Program-made: the position numbers and the translations under genes
Assembly (NCBI GenBank): GCA_963669315.1
Contig: OY770021.1
Coordinates: 434,001-498,000, forward strand
Length of the DNA stretch: 64,000 nt
Source of the DNA: SZUA-547 sp963669315
GTDB taxonomy: Bacteria; Pseudomonadota; Alphaproteobacteria; Rhodobacterales; Rhodobacteraceae
Direction: 5' to 3'
Notes under the pieces: generated by a model
Seen by the model: the letters and a program-made list of their open reading frames with translations, nothing else
The model's database searches: none
Told to the model about the DNA's origin: nothing
In this document: positions 56,015 through 64,000 of the stretch, in pieces
Layout: every line of letters begins with the position of its first letter
How positions within the stretch are numbered: the first letter of the stretch is position 1

Positions 56015-56614
56015 ATGAGCAACCCGCAAATCGAACGCACCCGATCCATGCCCTTGGGCGTGGTCGTACGCCGAACGCCCAGCGCGAGCTCTTGGGCGAA
56101 ATGGAGTTGGCGCCCCATCGCGGTGCTGCCGGGGGCCGCGGACTCCGACTGGCTCGTGCTGCGTGAGGAAGGCGACGCGGTAGAGTACATGGCGGGCGTG
56201 CGGCTGCTGGAGCTTCACCGCGCGGATGCAGAGGCCTACCACGCCAATCTCGCCACCGAAGAGCCCTCTATTTACGTCGCCATGCGTCCAAGTGGGCCGG
56301 ATCAGCCCTCGCCAGAGGGGGTGGATTACGCCCTGACTGCGGTGACCGCTTCACCCTTTGAGGCGCAGGACGATTTGGACAGCGCCGAGCTTTTGATCGA
56401 GCGCGTGCCGATGACCGCGACCCTGAAGGCTTGGGTTGGAGAGTTCGTCGACGCCCACTACCGCGAAGAGCCCTTCAAGAAGCGCAAACGCAAACCCTGG
56501 GTCGAGGACCAAAAGGAGGATGGTCGGGGCGATCCTCGCATACGGCAGGCGGCGGATGTCTATCGTTCGCCCGCATCGCGACGGGGCGCGCCGAGTGAGG
56601 ACGCCAGCGAATGA
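56015..56614 (+). CDS. DUF3305 protein
   Basis: 199 residues: MPLGVVVRRTPSASSWAKWSW pattern, LHRADAEAYHANL and PSIYVAMRP, characteristic of DUF3305. Basic C-terminal tail (KKRKRKPW). Always found with formate dehydrogenase genes in alphaproteobacteria; function unknown. Overlaps the next gene by ATGA. Confidence 0.88.
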   Translation: MSNPQIERTRSMPLGVVVRRTPSASSWAKWSWRPIAVLPGAADSDWLVLREEGDAVEYMAGVRLLELHRADAEAYHANLATEEPSIYVAMRPSGPDQPSPEGVDYALTAVTASPFEAQDDLDSAELLIERVPMTATLKAWVGEFVDAHYREEPFKKRKRKPWVEDQKEDGRGDPRIRQAADVYRSPASRRGAPSEDASE

Positions 56615-57294
56615 GCGACGAGCGCGAATTCCTCTCCCGATGGTCCCAGCGCAAGCGGCAAGCGCGAGCGACCGAAGACGCTCCCTCCCCCACCGTTGAG
56701 GAGAAGGCGCAGCCTGAGGTCCCGGCGGAATTCACGGCTGAGGAGTTGGAGACGCTTTCGGACGATCAACTCTGCGAAAGGCTCGACCTGCCACATCCCG
56801 ATACGCTTCAGAAAGGCGATGATTTCAGCGTTTTTCTGGAGGGGCATGTGCCGGAGCGACTGAAGCGGGTCGCATTGCGTCGGCTGTGGCGATCGAACCC
56901 CGTCTTCGGGCATCTCGATGGGTTGAACGAATATGATGAGGATTTCCGGGCGGCGGCAGCGTCCGGTGGCGCTATCCGGTCACTTTATCAAGCCGGCAAG
57001 GGGTATGTTTTTCCTGAGGAGGATGAAGGCCCCGCCAGCGCGCCGGAAACCTATAAGGAGGATGCGGTAGCCGCCTCACCCGTAGCGCCGCCAATCGATG
57101 CTGCGCCGCAAGAGAGCAGCGCTCAAGAGCGCGACTCAGCGCCAAAGAACGAAGCCGAGGAACGCCCCGACGAGGAGGCCCCTCCCAAAGAATCTGCAAT
57201 CGAAGCCGATGAAACAGGGTGCGGCAGGCCGCCGCAGATCAAATCTCGACGAATGTCGTTCCGCTTTGTGAAAAATCCAAAGACTGAGAACTGA
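56611..57294 (+). CDS. DUF3306 protein
   Basis: 227 residues. Conserved part ~1-125: EFLSRWSQRKRQAR and LKRVALRRLWRSNPVFGHLDG, NEYDEDF, as in DUF3306. The C-terminal ~90 residues are acidic low complexity. Translationally coupled to DUF3305. Probably an assembly factor, by context only. Confidence 0.87.
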   Translation: MSDEREFLSRWSQRKRQARATEDAPSPTVEEKAQPEVPAEFTAEELETLSDDQLCERLDLPHPDTLQKGDDFSVFLEGHVPERLKRVALRRLWRSNPVFGHLDGLNEYDEDFRAAAASGGAIRSLYQAGKGYVFPEEDEGPASAPETYKEDAVAASPVAPPIDAAPQESSAQERDSAPKNEAEERPDEEAPPKESAIEADETGCGRPPQIKSRRMSFRFVKNPKTEN

Positions 57295-57401
57295 CTTCAG
57301 GCGTTTTTAGGCGACAATTTTCCCGAGAAAGCCGCGACTTTACGAATAGCGATTGTGCGGCGCAAAAGAAATGCGGTCCGAAATGGCCGCGCAATGGGGA
57401 G

Positions 57402-58064
57402 ATGGGCGAGCGCATGGACGCGAACGCCGCGGCGGAGCAAACCGCCAATCAGAACACATATGTCCCCGCTGGGACGTCAGCGCCGGCCCTCGCCGACGAA
57501 GACCGCATGCGGGCGAATTTCTATGACCTGCTGGCAGGTTTGCTGGCGCGGCCGCCCAGCGACGCGGTGCTTTCCGCCTGCGCGGAACTCATCGGCGACG
57601 ACGCCCCGCTCGGCAAGGCGGTCTCAACGCTGGCGCGGTTGTCGAAATCCACGCAGCCGAAGCTGGCCAACCGCGAGTTTCACGACCTCTTCATTGGTTT
57701 AGGCCGCGGCGAGTTGCTGCCCTACGCCAGCTACTACATGACCGGCTTTCTTCACGAGAAACCTCTCGCCAAACTGCGCGCGGACATGATGGCGTTGGGG
57801 GTGGAGCGCGCCGATGACGTCGCAGAACCCGAGGACAACATCGCTTCGCTGATGGAGATCATGTCTGGTCTGATCCGCGGCGATTTCGGCGAGGCGCCGC
57901 CGGATCGGCAGCGCGATTTCTTCAACACGCATATCGCCCCTTGGGCGGAGCACTTTTTTACGGATCTGGAGGGGGCGAAGGCGTCTGTCTTCTACACCCC
58001 CGTGGGAACCATGGGCCGTCTTTTCATGAAGATCGAAAAGACCGCCTTCCGGATGGAGGCCTAG
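57402..58064 (+). CDS. TorD-family molecular chaperone for formate dehydrogenase
   Basis: A 220-residue all-helical protein: RANFYDLLAGLLARPPSD, LANREFHDLFIGLGRGELLPYASYYMTGFLHEKPL (a region with the family YxSxY-type motif), EDNIASLMEIM, FFNTHIAPWAEHFFTDLE. Such chaperones hold the Tat-signal catalytic subunit until cofactor is loaded. Start may be 57402 or ATG 57414. Upstream of the Tat peptide and fdhA. Confidence 0.9.
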   Translation: MGERMDANAAAEQTANQNTYVPAGTSAPALADEDRMRANFYDLLAGLLARPPSDAVLSACAELIGDDAPLGKAVSTLARLSKSTQPKLANREFHDLFIGLGRGELLPYASYYMTGFLHEKPLAKLRADMMALGVERADDVAEPEDNIASLMEIMSGLIRGDFGEAPPDRQRDFFNTHIAPWAEHFFTDLEGAKASVFYTPVGTMGRLFMKIEKTAFRMEA

Positions 58065-58121
58065 TCCTCAGGGAGACTTCATCGCGACCCGGAAACCGGG
58101 CGCACAACACAGGAGGCTCAT

Positions 58122-58310
58122 TTGACCGAGAAAACCACGGTTGAGACCAACCGGCGCGACTTTCTGCGCCTCGCCTCCGTCGGGGCGACGGCGGCCACAG
58201 CGGCCGCGGTGGCTTCGGCGCCGGCCGAGGCGGCGGAGGAAACGGCGACAGAGCTTGGATATCGCAAGACCAAGCATGTCGAAACCTATCTCGAGACCTG
58301 CCGGTTCTGA
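58122..58310 (+). CDS. Formate dehydrogenase region Tat-signal peptide protein
   Basis: 62 residues from a TTG with AGGAGG upstream. Twin-arginine motif NRRDFLRLASVGAT, Ala-rich h-region, then a short mature part ending KTKHVETYLETCRF. A known small family placed just before fdhA. Perhaps a small subunit or export aid; function not established. Confidence 0.87.
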   Translation: MTEKTTVETNRRDFLRLASVGATAATAAAVASAPAEAAEETATELGYRKTKHVETYLETCRF

Positions 58311-58389
58311 CCGGTCAGGTCTCGATTTGCATTGGGCGGACGGTAGCGAGAGGCCCTGACGCCCGCGAAATCGAGATCGGGAGAGAAAT

Positions 58390-61284
58390 ATGCTCAGGAG
58401 AAAGACCAACGGGGTAGCGAGACGCCCCCGTGTCGCGTCGGTCCTGACCCAGATCGCCAACGAGTCCGTTGATCGCCGCGCGTTCCTGCGCCGGTCAGGC
58501 CTCGCCGTCGGCGGTTTGGCGGCGGCCGCCTCATTCACGGGCGGCACAGTCAAGAAGGCCAAGGCGCAAGCCGCTGTGGCGGCGGCGCTGGAGACCAGGA
58601 AATCCATCTGTACGCACTGTTCGGTCGGTTGCACCGTGATGGCTGAAGTGCAGAACGGCGTCTGGATCGGGCAAGAGCCCGGCTGGGACAGCCCGTTCAA
58701 TCTGGGCAGCCATTGCGCCAAAGGCGCATCGGTTCGCGAGCACGCCCATGGCGAGCGCCGTTTGAAATACCCCATGAAAATGGTCGACGGGAAGTGGACC
58801 CGGATCAGTTGGGAAGAGGCCGTCAACGAGATCGGCGACAAGATGCTGCAAATCCGCGAAGAAAGCGGACCTGACAGCGTCTATTGGCTGGGCTCGGCCA
58901 AACACAGCAACGAGCAGGCCTATCTGATCCGCAAGTTCGCGGCCTATTGGGGCTCGAACAACGTCGATCATCAGGCGCGCATCTGCCATTCGACGACAGT
59001 GGCCGGGGTTGCGAACACATGGGGCTACGGCGCCATGACCAACTCCTACAACGACATTCACAAGTCGAAGGCGATCTTCATCATCGGCGGCAACCCGGCT
59101 GAGGCGCACCCCGTCTCGCTGCTGCATGTCCTGCGCGCGAAAGAGCAGAACAACGCGCCGCTGATAGTCTGCGATCCGCGCTTCACACGCACTGCGGCCC
59201 ATGCGGACGAATATGTCCGCTTCCGTCCGGGCACCGACGTGGCGCTGATCTGGGGCATCCTGTGGCACATCTTCGACAACAAGTGGGAGGATACTGAGTT
59301 CATTCGCCAGCGCGTCTGGGGCATGGATCAGATTCGGGCCGAAGTCGCCAAGTGGAACCCTGATGAAGCCGAAAAGGTCACCGGCGTGCCGGGCAGCCAG
59401 TTAAGGCGCGTGGCGCGTCAATTGGCCAACAACCGACCGGGCACCGTGATCTGGTGCATGGGCGGCACCCAGCACACCAACGGCAACAACAACACCCGCG
59501 CGTACTGCATATTGCAGCTGGCGCTGGGGAATATGGGAACTTCGGGCGGCGGCACCAACATCTTCCGCGGCCACGACAACGTGCAGGGGGCCACAGATCT
59601 GGGCGTTCTGGCCAACACGCTGCCGGGGTATTACGGCCTTTCGGCCGGATCCTGGGCGCATTGGGCGCGCGTGTGGGAGGAGGACCTCGACTGGCTGAAG
59701 GGCCGGTTCGCCACCATGAAGACCGCGGACAGCAAAGACCGTGCGATGATGAACGAAAAGGGCATCCCGGTCTCTCGTTGGATCGACGGCGTGCTGGAGG
59801 CGAAGGAGAATATCCATCAGCCCGACAACACTAGGGCGATGGTGTTCTGGGGCCATGCTCCGAACTCTCAGACCCGCATGTCAGAGATGAAGACGGCGAT
59901 GGAGAAGCTCGACCTTCTGGTCGTGATCGATCCGTATCCGACTGTCTCTTCGATCCTGCACGACCGCAAAGACGGCGCCTATCTGCTGCCGGCGGCGACG
60001 CAGTTCGAGACCTACGGGTCCGTCACCGCGTCCAACCGATCCTTCCAGTGGCGCGAAAAAGTCGTCGAGCCTCTGTTCGAGTGCAAGGCCGACCACACGA
60101 TCATGAAGCTGTTCGCAGACAAGTTCGGCTTCACCGACCGGATGTTCCGCAATATCGAGATCAATGGCGACGAGCCGCTGGTCGAGGACATCACGCGGGA
60201 GTTCAATCGCGGCATGTGGACGATCGGCTACACTGGCCAGTCGCCGGAGCGGCTGAAGCTGCACATGGCCAACCAGCACACCTTCGACCGCACCACGCTG
60301 CGCGCGCTCGGAGGCCCGGCCGACGGCGACTACTACGGTCTGCCATGGCCGAGCTGGGGCACCGCCGAGATGGGTCATCCGGGCACGCCGAACCTCTACG
60401 ACATGTCCAAACCGGTGGCCGAAGGCGGCCTGACCTTCCGCGCGCGCTTCGGCGTTGAGCGGGACGGGCAGAACCTGCTCGCCGAAGGCGCCTACTCCGT
60501 CGGGTCGGAGATTCAGGACGGCTATCCCGAATTCACCATGCAGATGCTGATGGATCTGGGATGGGATGGCGATCTGACGGCGGAGGAGAAAGCCGCGATC
60601 GACGCCGTAGCCGGCCCGAAGACCAACTGGAAGGTCGACCTCTCGGGTGGCATCCAAAGGGTCGCGATCAAGCATGGCTGCGCGCCCTTCGGCAACGCCA
60701 AGGCGCGGGCGGTCGTCTGGACCTTCCCGGACCCGGTGCCGATCCATCGCGAGCCGCTCTATACGCCGCGTCGCGATCTGGTCGCGGGCTACGCCACCTA
60801 TGACGACACCCATGCGTGGCGTCTGCCGACCCTCTACAAGTCCATTCAGGACAATGACTTCTCCAGTGATTTCCCGATCATCCTGACCTCGGGACGTCTG
60901 GTGGAGTATGAGGGCGGCGGCGACGAGACCCGCTCCAACCCGTGGCTCGCCGAGCTGCAGCAGGAGATGTTCGTCGAGATCAACCCCAGGGACGCCAACA
61001 ATCTTGGCATCCGGAATGGCGAGCAGGTCTGGGTGAACAGCCCCGAAGGCTCGAAGGTGAAGGTCGCGGCGATGATCACCAATCGCGTCGGGTCCGGCGT
61101 CGCCTTCATGCCGTTCCACTTCGGCGGGCACTATCAGGGAGAGGACAGGCGGTCGAAATACCCCGCCGGCGCTGATCCCTATGTACTCGGCGAATCCAGC
61201 AATGTTGTCGGCACCTATGGCTACGATTCCGTCACGCAGATGCAGGAATCGAAAGTCACGCTCTGCAGCATTGAGCGCGCATAA
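58390..61284 (+). CDS. fdhA: Formate dehydrogenase catalytic (alpha) subunit, Mo/W-bis-MGD
   Basis: Oxidises formate to CO2 in the periplasm. 964 residues: Tat signal (VDRRAFLRRSGLAVGG), [4Fe-4S] site with C74-C77-C81 (CTHCSVGC) and a fourth Cys in GSHCAKG, catalytic Cys199-His in ARICHSTTVAG (Cys, not selenocysteine), molybdopterin segments (GNPAEAHP, DPRFTRTAAHAD, WCMGGTQHTNGNNN). C-terminal dinucleotide-binding domain with LTSGRLVEYEGGGDETR and FGGHYQGED. Binds Mo or W. Followed by the beta subunit after 17 bases. Confidence 0.96.
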   Translation: MLRRKTNGVARRPRVASVLTQIANESVDRRAFLRRSGLAVGGLAAAASFTGGTVKKAKAQAAVAAALETRKSICTHCSVGCTVMAEVQNGVWIGQEPGWDSPFNLGSHCAKGASVREHAHGERRLKYPMKMVDGKWTRISWEEAVNEIGDKMLQIREESGPDSVYWLGSAKHSNEQAYLIRKFAAYWGSNNVDHQARICHSTTVAGVANTWGYGAMTNSYNDIHKSKAIFIIGGNPAEAHPVSLLHVLRAKEQNNAPLIVCDPRFTRTAAHADEYVRFRPGTDVALIWGILWHIFDNKWEDTEFIRQRVWGMDQIRAEVAKWNPDEAEKVTGVPGSQLRRVARQLANNRPGTVIWCMGGTQHTNGNNNTRAYCILQLALGNMGTSGGGTNIFRGHDNVQGATDLGVLANTLPGYYGLSAGSWAHWARVWEEDLDWLKGRFATMKTADSKDRAMMNEKGIPVSRWIDGVLEAKENIHQPDNTRAMVFWGHAPNSQTRMSEMKTAMEKLDLLVVIDPYPTVSSILHDRKDGAYLLPAATQFETYGSVTASNRSFQWREKVVEPLFECKADHTIMKLFADKFGFTDRMFRNIEINGDEPLVEDITREFNRGMWTIGYTGQSPERLKLHMANQHTFDRTTLRALGGPADGDYYGLPWPSWGTAEMGHPGTPNLYDMSKPVAEGGLTFRARFGVERDGQNLLAEGAYSVGSEIQDGYPEFTMQMLMDLGWDGDLTAEEKAAIDAVAGPKTNWKVDLSGGIQRVAIKHGCAPFGNAKARAVVWTFPDPVPIHREPLYTPRRDLVAGYATYDDTHAWRLPTLYKSIQDNDFSSDFPIILTSGRLVEYEGGGDETRSNPWLAELQQEMFVEINPRDANNLGIRNGEQVWVNSPEGSKVKVAAMITNRVGSGVAFMPFHFGGHYQGEDRRSKYPAGADPYVLGESSNVVGTYGYDSVTQMQESKVTLCSIERA

Positions 61285-61301
61285 CAGGAGGAAAGCACGA
61301 T

Positions 61302-61895
61302 ATGGCTCGAATGAAGTTCCTCTGCGACTCGGAACGCTGCATCGAATGCAACGCCTGCGTCACAGCGTGCAAGAACGAGCATGAGGTGCCGTGGGGCATC
61401 AATCGCCGGCGCGTCGTCACCATCAATGACGGTGATCCGGGCGAGCGTTCCATCTCGGTCGCCTGCATGCACTGTTCGGACGCGCCCTGCATGGCGGTCT
61501 GCCCGGTGGATTGCTTCTATCAGACCGATGAGGGCGTGGTTCTGCACTCCAAGGACCTTTGCATCGGTTGCGGATACTGCTTCTACGCGTGCCCGTTCGG
61601 CGCGCCGCAATACCCGCAGGCGGGCAATTTCGGATCCCGCGGCAAGATGGACAAATGCACATTCTGCGCCGGCGGACCGGAGGAGGCCAACTCTCAGGCC
61701 GAGTTCCAGAAGTATGGCCGCAACCGTCTGGCGGAGGGCAAGCTGCCGCTCTGCGCCGAGATGTGCTCGACCAAGGCGCTTCTGGCCGGCAATGGCGACG
61801 ATGTGTCGAACATCTATCGTGAGCGCGTGGTCGCCCGCGGCTTCGGCACAGGCGCCTGGGGTTGGGGCACCGCCTATGAGCAGAAGGGCATCTGA
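61302..61895 (+). CDS. fdhB: Formate dehydrogenase Fe-S (beta) subunit
   Basis: 197 residues, passing electrons from alpha to the cytochrome b subunit. Cys clusters: CIECNACVTACKNEHEVPWG, CMHCSDAPCMAVCPVDCFY, CIGCGYCFYACPFGAP, CTFC and CAEMCSTKAL, giving four [4Fe-4S] sites. No signal of its own; it would ride through Tat with alpha. Good AGGAGG upstream. Confidence 0.96.
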   Translation: MARMKFLCDSERCIECNACVTACKNEHEVPWGINRRRVVTINDGDPGERSISVACMHCSDAPCMAVCPVDCFYQTDEGVVLHSKDLCIGCGYCFYACPFGAPQYPQAGNFGSRGKMDKCTFCAGGPEEANSQAEFQKYGRNRLAEGKLPLCAEMCSTKALLAGNGDDVSNIYRERVVARGFGTGAWGWGTAYEQKGI

Positions 61896-62006
61896 GCCCA
61901 TCTGACGCGTGACGACCGGGGGCGGGGCTCGACCGAGCGCCCGCCCCTGTTCGCCCGGAACGCGCTGCGTCCGTATTGTTCGCGGCGCAGCCTGAATGAG
62001 GCCTGC

Positions 62007-62198
62007 ATGAAATCAACCCTGACCGCCCTACTCTCCTTTGCCGCGATACTTGCGCTGTCTGGTTGCAACGAACTATGCGCGATCATTGGCGGCGATGAGG
62101 CGAAGGGCGTTTATACGGGGCAGGCCGACGCGCCGCTTGACCAGAGTACGCGCGATGCGCTCGGCAAGCGCGCCGCGCACCAGAACTTCGGGCTGTAA
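62007..62198 (+). CDS. Small lipoprotein in formate dehydrogenase operon
   Basis: 63 residues: signal MKSTLTALLSFAAILALSGC with lipobox LSGC, then a short mature part ending HQNFGL. Lies between beta and gamma genes, GAGG upstream. Function unknown; could sit next to the periplasmic enzyme. Confidence 0.75.
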   Translation: MKSTLTALLSFAAILALSGCNELCAIIGGDEAKGVYTGQADAPLDQSTRDALGKRAAHQNFGL

Positions 62199-62237
62199 AC
62201 AGCCGCGCCCGGCGATGCGAATGCGAGAGGACGTGAG

Positions 62238-63446
62238 ATGAGGAACCGGACATTCCGTTCAGCGCTCAAGGCTCTTGGGCTGATTATGATCACTGCGATA
62301 TTTGCAGGTGCGATCGCCGGCGCCCTGGTGCTGAACAGTCCGGCCGAAGCGCAATCGGTGCGTCCGCCCGCCAGCGCCGTGGTCAACGCAACGCCGGATG
62401 CGCCGTCAGGCGGCCCAAGCGAAAGTATGGAGGGCGGGCCAGTGGGTGGCGCGGTGCCGGGCGAGACGCTGGGTACCGCCTCTCAAACCGACATCTGGCG
62501 GCAAATCCGAAAAGGCGATGCGTTCTCGACCCAAGTGCTGGGGCCAAACTCGGGCGCACTCGTGCAATCAGAAGGCTGGGCGTGGCAAGCCTTCCGCGCC
62601 GGCCCAATGCGCGACTGGGGCGGCTATGCGCTGGGAGGTATGCTGGCGTTCCTCTTCCTCTTCTATATCTTGCGTGGCCGTATCCGGATCGAAGCCGGAC
62701 CGTCCGATGAGAGGATTCAGCGCTTTTCCGGGGTGGAGCGGTTCGCGCACTGGCTGTTGGCGGGGTCGTTCATCATCCTCGCCATCACCGGGCTGACGCT
62801 GCTCTACGGTCGGCCTGTTTTGATCCCGGTGATCGGGAAAGAAGCCTTCGCGGCCTATCAGAGCTTCGGCAAGCTGCTTCACAACTATCTGAGCTTCGCC
62901 TTCATGGCGGGGCTGGTTCTGGTTTTCCTGCTGTGGGTCGCCCACAACATTCCGAACCGTCTGGACCTTGTGTGGCTTGCCAAGGGCGGCGGGCTCTTCA
63001 CCAAGGGCTCGCACCCCTCCAGCCGGAAATTCAACGCCGGTCAAAAAATCATTTTCTGGCTGGTGGTCCTTTTGGGCGTCTCGCTCAGCCTCAGCGGCCT
63101 GGCGCTGATTTTCCCCTATCAGATCAGCATGTTCGGGCCGACTTTCGTGTTCCTGAACGGTCTTGGATTCAGCCTGCCGACCGACCTGACGCCGCTGCAG
63201 GAGATGCAGCTCAGTTCCCTCTGGCACGGAATCGTCGGCCTCGCCGCCATCGCGGTGATCCTGGCGCATATCTATATCGGCTCGGTCGGCATGGAGGGCG
63301 CGTTCGACGCCATGGGCGACGGAGAGGTGGACAAGAACTGGGCGCGAGAGCATCACGACCTTTGGGTCGAGGAAATGGAGGCGAAAGCCGCCGCCGAGCG
63401 AGGCGGGTCCGCTGCGCCGCCACCCAGCGCCACACCCGCTGAATAG
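62238..63446 (+). CDS. fdhC: Formate dehydrogenase cytochrome b (gamma) subunit
   Basis: A 402-residue membrane subunit passing electrons to quinone. N-terminal signal/anchor (~14-36), an extended periplasmic stretch (~37-125) not in short FdnI forms, then four membrane helices from ~132: haem-ligand region GVERFAHWLLAGSFIILAIT, GKLLHNYLSFAF, and LSSLWHGIVGLAAIAVILAHIYIGSVGMEGAF. Tail Ala/Pro rich. Confidence 0.94.
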   Translation: MRNRTFRSALKALGLIMITAIFAGAIAGALVLNSPAEAQSVRPPASAVVNATPDAPSGGPSESMEGGPVGGAVPGETLGTASQTDIWRQIRKGDAFSTQVLGPNSGALVQSEGWAWQAFRAGPMRDWGGYALGGMLAFLFLFYILRGRIRIEAGPSDERIQRFSGVERFAHWLLAGSFIILAITGLTLLYGRPVLIPVIGKEAFAAYQSFGKLLHNYLSFAFMAGLVLVFLLWVAHNIPNRLDLVWLAKGGGLFTKGSHPSSRKFNAGQKIIFWLVVLLGVSLSLSGLALIFPYQISMFGPTFVFLNGLGFSLPTDLTPLQEMQLSSLWHGIVGLAAIAVILAHIYIGSVGMEGAFDAMGDGEVDKNWAREHHDLWVEEMEAKAAAERGGSAAPPPSATPAE

Positions 63447-63462
63447 GCCGCGGCGAGGTTTC

Positions 63463-64000
63463 ATGCGCATCCTGGCCGCCGTTTCTCTTGGGGCAATCTG
63501 CGCGATGAGCGTTGGCTCGACCGCCGCGGAAGGATTTGGCCGGTTGGAGGGGCATGGCGGGCCAATTCAGAGCGTGACGATTTCAGCCGATGGCGCGCAG
63601 GCGATGACCGCCAGTTTCGATTACGCCGTCGGTCTGTGGGACATGTCCTCCGAACAGCTGATCCGTTGGTTGGACGGGCATGAAGCGGCGGTCAACACCG
63701 CCGTCTTCGCGCCAGGCGGACGCGCGCTGACGGCAAGTGACGATTTCGATCTGATCCTCTGGGATATCGCGTCTGGCGAGGCGCTGCACCGTTTCGAAGG
63801 CCACAAGGGCAAGGTGCTAACCGTCGCGGTCTCACCCGACGGGCGGCTCGCCGCATCCGCCGGCTGGGACGGCTGGATTGGCCTCTGGGATCTGGAGGCG
63901 CGCCGCTCGCTCGGCTTTTTGAAGGACCATGACGGCATGGTCAACGCGGTGGCGTTCTCGGATGACAGTCAAACCCTCTGGTCCGCCAGCTATGACGGAA
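63463..64000 (+). CDS. Exported WD40-repeat protein, cut by window end
   Basis: Starts ATG 63463 with GAGG nine bases upstream and runs off the window after ~179 residues. Signal peptide MRILAAVSLGAICAMSVGST..AAE. At least four WD40 blades: LEGHGGPIQSVTISADGAQA, LDGHEAAVNTAVFAPGGRAL, FEGHKGKVLTVAVSPDGRLA, LKDHDGMVNAVAFSDD, each with the GH and xLWD ends. In comparable loci such proteins can end in a c-type cytochrome domain; that part is not visible here. Confidence 0.88.
   Translation, partial: MRILAAVSLGAICAMSVGSTAAEGFGRLEGHGGPIQSVTISADGAQAMTASFDYAVGLWDMSSEQLIRWLDGHEAAVNTAVFAPGGRALTASDDFDLILWDIASGEALHRFEGHKGKVLTVAVSPDGRLAASAGWDGWIGLWDLEARRSLGFLKDHDGMVNAVAFSDDSQTLWSASYDG

Noticed and set aside
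58390..61284. Selenocysteine in the formate dehydrogenase
   Set aside because: The active-site codon at residue 199 is TGC (Cys); the frame has no internal TGA.

Overview
The window looks like chromosomal DNA of a GC-rich, probably marine alphaproteobacterium. The order cannot be fixed from sequence alone, but the style is Rhodobacterales/Hyphomicrobiales. Supporting signs are the alphaproteobacterial-type formate dehydrogenase cluster with DUF3305/DUF3306/DUF6494/DUF6505 partners, a complete Na+-translocating NQR operon, a sodium:amino-acid symporter, and IS6, IS21, IS3 and IS1182 elements typical of that class. No rRNA, tRNA or CRISPR array was seen.

The left half (1-36.5 kb) is a patchwork worked over by insertion sequences. 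Three IS6-family copies (1-366 partial, 4960-5777, 35275-36092), two IS21 remnants, two different IS1182-family elements (8885-10462, 18010-19781) and two IS3 scraps separate small gene islands. A 1166-bp block holding the 3' part of a DUF3604 gene occurs twice with one mismatch (367-1532 and 16844-18009). Only the second copy belongs to a full gene. The islands hold: a stress protein plus Na+:alanine-type symporter; an MBL-fold hydrolase divergent from a TetR regulator; an ExbB-ExbD-ExbD-TonB-like operon with an unusual non-TonB C-terminal end; two lipoproteins; a NarL-type two-component pair; a cluster of two Tat-exported Gly/Ser-rich proteins around an HprK-like/PqqD fusion; GDPD; slipin-NfeD; AmmeMemoRadiSam B plus radical SAM; an SMP-30 lactonase; a frameshifted Kef-type antiporter; and an oleate hydratase stump.

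The right half (36.5-64 kb) is compact energy metabolism. It starts with aconitase and a small membrane protein, then nqrABCDEF plus nqrM, a CBS protein and the flavin transferase ApbE. A tungstate-type ABC transporter follows (tupBCA), then an Mrp-type Fe-S carrier and several small unnamed proteins. The end is a membrane-bound, periplasmic formate dehydrogenase (chaperone, Tat peptide, alpha, beta, lipoprotein, cytochrome b gamma) and a WD40 protein cut by the window edge. A likely working picture: formate is oxidised in the periplasm by a Mo/W enzyme supplied by Tup, NADH is oxidised by NQR, and the sodium gradient feeds AGCS uptake.

The best candidate for an undescribed system is 22079-24819: a kinase-like HprK domain fused to a PqqD peptide-recognition domain, flanked by two paralogous Tat-exported proteins whose mature parts are almost entirely Gly/Ser. 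The TonB-like operon at 10651-14228 and the unnamed partners of the formate dehydrogenase cluster come next.
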